Positions 19,892-24,901 of a stretch of 24,901 nt of DNA are shown one piece after another; the stretch's first letter is position 1, and every line of letters begins with the position of its first letter. Both the position numbers and the translations under genes were made by a program. The notes beneath the pieces are model-generated. The model did no database searches, was not told the origin of the DNA, and saw only the letters and a list, made by a program, of their open reading frames with translations. This DNA comes from Sphaeroforma arctica JP610 (lineage: Eukaryota > Opisthokonta > Ichthyosporea > Ichthyophonida): NCBI RefSeq assembly GCF_001186125.1, contig NW_014040422.1, forward strand, positions 105,591 to 130,491, written 5' to 3'.

Positions 19892-22800
19892 TCATGTGTC
19901 GTCTATGTTAGTGACGACCGCCTCGTCCCAAGGACCAACGATCTGGCGTTTGTACTTCTGCGCGCGTATGAGAAGCGCCGGGGTTACGAAAGTAATTCCG
20001 CTCATAGCACATACATAGGTCAAGAGTGCGGGCATCGATGCTATGGGCACCAGCAGCAAAAAGGTCGATAGCACTACGAGTGTTGTGAGACTATGCGAGT
20101 ATGCAGCACTTCCCTCAGCCAGCTTCGAACCCTATATCAGAAAAAAAAAGCGAAAGAGGTCGGCCATTGGGTGGTGGCGAGTGCAAATATGGGTATATGC
20201 TCGCTTTCACATGTATTTCGATAGAATAGATGTAAGTATAGCAGGAGGATGAAGTTTTATGACCAGAGAGTACAATAGTCTGTAGAGAATGAAGGTTCGA
20301 TTGTACATGTAGCACATGTACGAATAGATTACCTTTGCTGGAGATTTTAGTGTATTTGAGCTAAACGAATCGTAATATACAGTGCATGTATAAACCCATA
20401 ATGCATGCCAATAAATTTTCCGTATACAGACAAACGATTCTGTTAGAGATCTCTATTCAATACGTTCTCTCACACACAATTTTATTGATGCGTGGTATGT
20501 ATCTACCTTCGCCTATGTAAACGTGGCCACACAATGTCAACAAATAAAAGCGGTATGTGAGATTCTAGGACTACGGCGAAAGTTGTGCAGATTGAATCGA
20601 TACCTTAAACCTTTCATTCGCAACTGAATGTGGTCGAGACTACATACAATACTATTGAAACCAATACGTCAAACCTCCCAATAGCACCTGAATGCGGTGG
20701 AGACTACATACAATACTCTTAAAACCAATCCGTTCAACTTCCCATTAGCCCTTGAATGTGATTGAGACTACATAAAATACTATTGAAACCAATACGTTCT
20801 CCCAATAGCACCTGAATGCGTGGAGACTACATATAATACTATTGAAATCAATATATTAAGCCTCCCATTAGCACCTGGATGCGGTGGACACTACATACAA
20901 TACTATTGAAACCAATAAGTTTAACCTCCCAACCCCAATAGCATCGGAATGTGGTTGAGAATACATACAATACTATTGAAACTAATACGTTAAACCTCCC
21001 ATTAGCACCTGAATGCGGTGGAGACTACATACAACACTATTGAAACTAATACGTTTGACCCCCCATTAGCACCTGGATGCGGTGGACACTACATACAATA
21101 CTATTGAAACCATTATGTTTAACCTCCCAACCCCAATAGCATCGGAATGTGTTTGAGGCTACATACAATACTATTGAAACTAATACACTAAACCTCCCAT
21201 TAGCACCTGAATGCGGTGGAGACTATATACAACACTATTGAAACCAGTACGTTTAACCTCCCAATAGCACCTGAATGCGTGGAGACTACATACAAAACTG
21301 TTGAAGCGAATACAGCTAATCTCTCTTAGCCACTGAATACGGTGGAGACTACATACAATACTGAGGAGCCTTATAAACAAACAGAGCCACGATTGATGCA
21401 GGCGGAGGTATCACAAACAGCATAACCGTTGAGAAGCCAATCACGGTATAATGTGGGCGATATGGCGATAGAGATGTGTAGAGTAGTATATACGCGAACT
21501 CGACAAACAATAACCACTGGTGACGGTGGGGAGAATAGTATTGGACTGAAAGGTGTGCGCGACCAAACGCAATATAGTAAACTTTCGGGTACTTTGAGCT
21601 ACCTCTCCAACACAGTACGATGCGCGCGTGATAAGAACTCATTGAAACAAGCCACATATAGCATACCAACATTGACCGGACGACATATGGCAGTAGCACA
21701 AACACCTCCACCGCAAAGGCCAGCAGAGCGAACCCCTCCAGGGCTGAATGTAGGCGAGACGCTAAGCACACCGACGCAAACATTGCCTCATTAATACCGG
21801 CCAGTGAGAGCTCCGGGAGGACCACCGAGAAGGGTGCTTGAGCTTTGTGTGCTGGAGATACACATGCATGCTGTATGTGTGGATGTGGGGTGTACGCTGA
21901 AGGTGTGAGTGCGAAGCCTGTGTGTGCGTGAGATGTACTTGACAGATGGGTACGTGTGAGAGGTGCCTCTGACTGGCCTGTGCCAGTCGTGGCAGCACGT
22001 GTCGATATGTGCTTATACCCTGGCGTCCGTGTATGTCCTTTCACACCACTCTTTTCATAAGCCGTGTGACCAGTATTGTACGTGGCCTCGGCCTCGTCGT
22101 CAGCTCGCTGTGGTTGCGAGCTTCCCTGAGCTACCAGCGCACCTTTCTGGGCTGGTACTGTCTTGGTACTATCGCTACCATGCACCCTATAATCTGTCCT
22201 TACCACATTCAGCATAAACATAAACGCAGCCATGCCGTAGATCGAATCGGTGCTCACGCTCGCGGTCAGTGTGGTTAGTACCGGCGAAACACCCAGTAGC
22301 AACAGCAACAACAATACGAATGTCTTGGCACTAGCCAGGAGATCGTATTCCGGCTGGATGGACGTGACGACGGGATGGTGAGTATTGTCAGCCATGTACT
22401 GGGACATGTACGTTGTTGAAGCAAATGGATTTTCAATACAGCTGGCAGTTGTGCGTGACTCAGAACTAGAGCCCCGAGTGCTGACTTCATGTGCTGTGTG
22501 AAGTTGTAGGGGATCACGCTCACCAAAATTTCTTTGCATTTGCGAATCCACATCGAAATTTCCAACAGCGCGAGAGTTATTCCCCTCTGATGGTTTATGT
22601 TGTGATCGGTTGAATGGGCCTGGTTTTCGCTCGCCGGCATCCAGTTCGCAAGACCGTGTTCTGTTTTCAATACCACTGCCAGTCATAGCTATAGGATCGG
22701 CACCAGCAACTGGATACTGTTTGGTATCGGCGAAGCCATACCGAAAGTATGACAGAAGCCCATACAGCACAGCCGCCAACACAAACACTACCGCCAAGAG

Positions 22801-23049
22801 CTCCTCTGCACTCACATCTTTCCGCATCATATACACGAACACGCTCACATACACAGTAATGATGCTCAGATGTCTCCCTATACTGCCGGTTGAGTGTAGC
22901 GCTTCGAAATAATTGTAGCTCTGTGTGTGCGTATTCAATCGCATGTGTTCCAGAAAGGTGTCATCGGTGTGGTTATCTGGATACGGTTGCTTTTTATACA
23001 GCACTCTCTGCCATCTTGTGGGTGTAGAATGTCGTTTCGTTGTGTCCAT
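19892..23049 (-). CDS. PIGC: PIG-C / GPI2, subunit of the GPI-GlcNAc transferase (540 aa, two exons)
   Basis: PIG-C is an ER multi-pass subunit of the complex that moves GlcNAc from UDP-GlcNAc to phosphatidylinositol, the first step of GPI-anchor synthesis. Exons are 23049-21667 and 20131-19892. The intron is phase 0 (GTATGC ... TTTCTGATATAG), 1535 bp. Family matches are RWQRVLYKKQPYPDN (12-26), GVSPVLTTLTASVSTDSIYG (253-272), MFASVCLASRL (423-433) and GPWDEA (527-532) just before the stop. Hydrophobic helices lie at about 62-103, 241-283, 438-457 and 475-515. The human protein is about 297 aa. The excess comes from two hydrophilic Ser/Thr/His-rich stretches (about 107-238 and 291-408) in loop positions. 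They stay in frame, so they are read as coding, though unspliced introns are not excluded. The exon 1 frame stays open 318 nt past the donor, but the second exon continues the alignment directly. Confidence 0.93.
20600..21362. repeat. Minisatellite of about 60-bp units with higher-order structure, inside the PIG-C intron
   Basis: About twelve units each carry CACCTGAATGCGGTGGAGAC, then TACATACAATACTATTGAAA, then CCAATACGTTTAACCTCCCA, with substitutions and small length changes. A three-unit block of about 198 bp is repeated: GCACCTGGAT occurs at 20871 and 21069, each followed by the same CCCAACCCCAATAGCATCGG variant unit. The array ends just left of 21363, about 300 bp inside the intron from the exon 1 donor. 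Confidence 0.93.
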
Positions 23050-24482
23050 AATTGTGACTCTATATTACAGTCACCAGCTTAAGTTGGGAAATATGGACCT
23101 TGCCGCCACTTTTAATCCTTCACTGAATTGTACAAGACTAAGGTTAGGGAACGAGACCGACAACAGTATATTTATATGATACAGCACTATCCTGAAGTTG
23201 TTCATTTACATCGGCAGCTTTTGGACATTCTAAACTATAATTCAGTTGTTCATTTACATCGGCAGCTTTAGATTATTCTAAACTATTTTTTAGTTGTTCA
23301 TTTACATCAGCAGCTTTAGGTTATTCTAACTATTCGTCAGCTGTTCAATTACATCGGTATTTATATGTGTGTAGGACTGTTGCCGTCAGAGATAATGCCA
23401 TAATCATGTAGCACCGCAATAACTACTACATACATAACTACACAGGGTATGCATGTGTAGACATGTTCGACTCCTTGAACATACGTCGCGACCTAGCAGA
23501 CGATATACTCTGCCCTGATATAAATAAATAAAATGTATTCAACTTACTTGATACATAGATCTTTATCTATTGTTTTTGTAGTCATAAATTATAACGTCTA
23601 TTCGCCTTGCACACTCTATGTAGTATGGAAAAGTATAAACGTAGACAGAATTGAAATTGTATACGTTCTAACTCAAAAATGACTACAAACTACTCACTCG
23701 AGAAATACTCCCGCAGTTGAAATCCCAAAGCTACGTTTTTCATAATAATTTTAACGCGTTTTGTATTTTTGTTTAGAAAATAAAAAACCAAACCTAAAAA
23801 ACGAGAAAAATAAATATACTATTTTTGATTCAGAAGGTTATGAAAATAAAATAAAATAAACACAACCGGTTTTCAACCGCGAGAGAGAGGAGGAGAGGAG
23901 TGAGGTCACGGAGGACCAGGAGTCAGAAAGCCGAAGCCCGAATAACATTTCGGAGTCAGCGGCCCGCCTTTTTGTATTTTAGGATTTTTAAACCAATCAG
24001 AATACTGTAATAGGTAATTTATAGCTCGCGCTATTTTGTACTCGGAGGTCTATAAACCAATAATAATGCTGTATTAGGTATGAAGTGCTCTTGTACATAT
24101 TTGTCATTTGTGCCATTGTCCGTCTGTCACTGTCCTTCTCAAATCTGAAATCTTGCAGGCTTCTCAAATCTCAGCCCATAATCCTCAAATATCAGCCCTT
24201 GATCCACCATATTTATATATTTATGTTTATTCGCGATAAATATACGGAATAAACAATATTGATATTACAGTGGTACCAGCTAGAGAGGTTACGAGCCATC
24301 ATTATTACTTATAGGATATTTGCGCAACATAAATAATCGGAAGATACTCTACTTGGTTGTGATCGAGGTACTATCTACTAAGTGAACAAATCTCACACAC
24401 CCAAAGTCGACACAAAGATTTCCTTCGCGGGCCACTACCTACATTCGCATTCCAAAATCACAAGGAGAAGTCACATGGTTGT
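23050..24482. other. Intergenic stretch upstream of PIG-C, no supported gene
   Basis: The PIG-C promoter should lie just right of 23049, but no specific element is recognisable. The 48-bp tandem repeat follows, then AT-rich DNA. A purine-rich patch (GAGAGAGAGGAGGAGAGGAG) starts at 23881, and a G/C-rich patch reaches to about 23970. A degenerate duplication about 64 bp apart, starting TAAACCAAT, lies near 23989 and 24053. Confidence 0.55.
23195..23357. repeat. 48-bp tandem repeat, about 3.4 copies, upstream of PIG-C
   Basis: GTTGTTCATTTACATCGGCA starts at 23197, 23245 and 23293, with a weaker copy at about 23340. Period 48 bp. Copies differ by a few bases. The array begins about 150 bp upstream of the PIG-C start codon. 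Confidence 0.9.
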
Positions 24483-24743
24483 ATGAATATACCGCATTTT
24501 TCAAGGAGTAAACTGCAACAAGCACATAGGCAGTTGAAACTTAACCCGAATGTGTGGGTACATGCTAGCCAGTCGCTTGGTTACACCGCAGAGAAAAACA
24601 CCTTAGCAAACATATATATCAACAGGAGAGGTTACTATAGCCGGGTTAGAAATCTTAGGAAGAAAGTCATGTCCAGCCCAGCCCACGCATGTCTTCCTTC
24701 GGAGACGAATGATGGTGAGCATTACAAGATACCCTTTCACAAG
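24483..24743 (+). CDS. Candidate first (or internal) exon of a gene running off the right edge
   Basis: A frame is open from 24363 to the window end. An ATG at 24483 starts 87 codons (MNIPHFSRSKLQQAHRQLKL...), ending at a good donor, AAG|GTAAGAG, at 24743. The peptide is basic and rich in Tyr, Arg and Asn (YTAEKNTLANIY, RRGYYSRVRNLRKK), like a nucleic-acid-binding segment, but no family was recognised. After the donor the DNA turns into simple repeats, consistent with an intron. The gene could equally belong to a mobile element, and the frame could be chance. Confidence 0.35.
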
Positions 24744-24784
24744 GTAAGAGTGCCATCTAGCAGAGGCACACCGTTTACATATAT

Positions 24785-24819
24785 ACATACCTGCATGCAT
24801 ACATACATACATACATACG

Positions 24820-24901
<82 letters not shown>
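24785..24901. repeat. (CATA)n followed by (CA)n microsatellite
   Basis: CATA tetramers run from 24785 to about 24832 and are followed by an uninterrupted CA run that reaches the window edge. The true length cannot be seen. Confidence 0.97.

Noticed and set aside
21349-21666. Continuation of the PIG-C frame past 21667 as its real C-terminus
   Set aside because: The family alignment stops at the GTATGC donor and resumes in phase at 20131 with the expected hydrophobic helices and GPWDEA, so this stretch is intron.

Overview
The window looks like nuclear DNA of a unicellular eukaryote with intron-rich genes. Coding regions are split by GT-AG introns of about 100 to 1500 bp. The spaces between genes are AT-rich, and microsatellites and minisatellites are frequent. 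A chromodomain-type retroelement remnant lies at the left edge. The lineage is uncertain. Gene architecture would fit a protist near the animals, such as an ichthyosporean, but that is a guess. No bacterial operon, rRNA, tRNA or CRISPR signal was seen.

Layout. 1-393: right-hand end of a Ty3/gypsy-like element (fossil). 394-4110: no supported gene. 4111-9402 (minus): a nine-exon gene for a 391-residue single-pass membrane glycoprotein, rebuilt exon by exon; all phases agree and the family is not recognised. 9403-11291: simple repeats, a 30-bp minisatellite and a pair of direct repeats. 11292-12735 and 14158-16033 (both minus): two tandem paralogues of an unrecognised family, each with one phase-1 intron at the same codon. 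16034-18364: AT-rich DNA with short GC-rich islets. 18365-19891: an unresolved region with competing gene models on both strands. 19892-23049 (minus): PIG-C/GPI2, with a large intron that holds a higher-order minisatellite. 23050-24482: a 48-bp tandem repeat and AT-rich DNA. 24483 to the right edge: a possible first exon on the plus strand, then (CATA)n/(CA)n.

Functional picture. PIG-C is the only confidently named gene; it belongs to the ER enzyme that starts GPI-anchor synthesis. The nine-exon gene encodes a protein with a signal peptide, three N-glycosylation sequons, a C-terminal membrane helix and a GYESI tail like a lysosomal sorting signal. The tandem pair is the other notable unknown. 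Its core and its last residues are conserved between copies, while the linker before the C-terminus and the N-terminus differ. Nothing in the sequence shows that these genes work together; the shared minus orientation is the only link.
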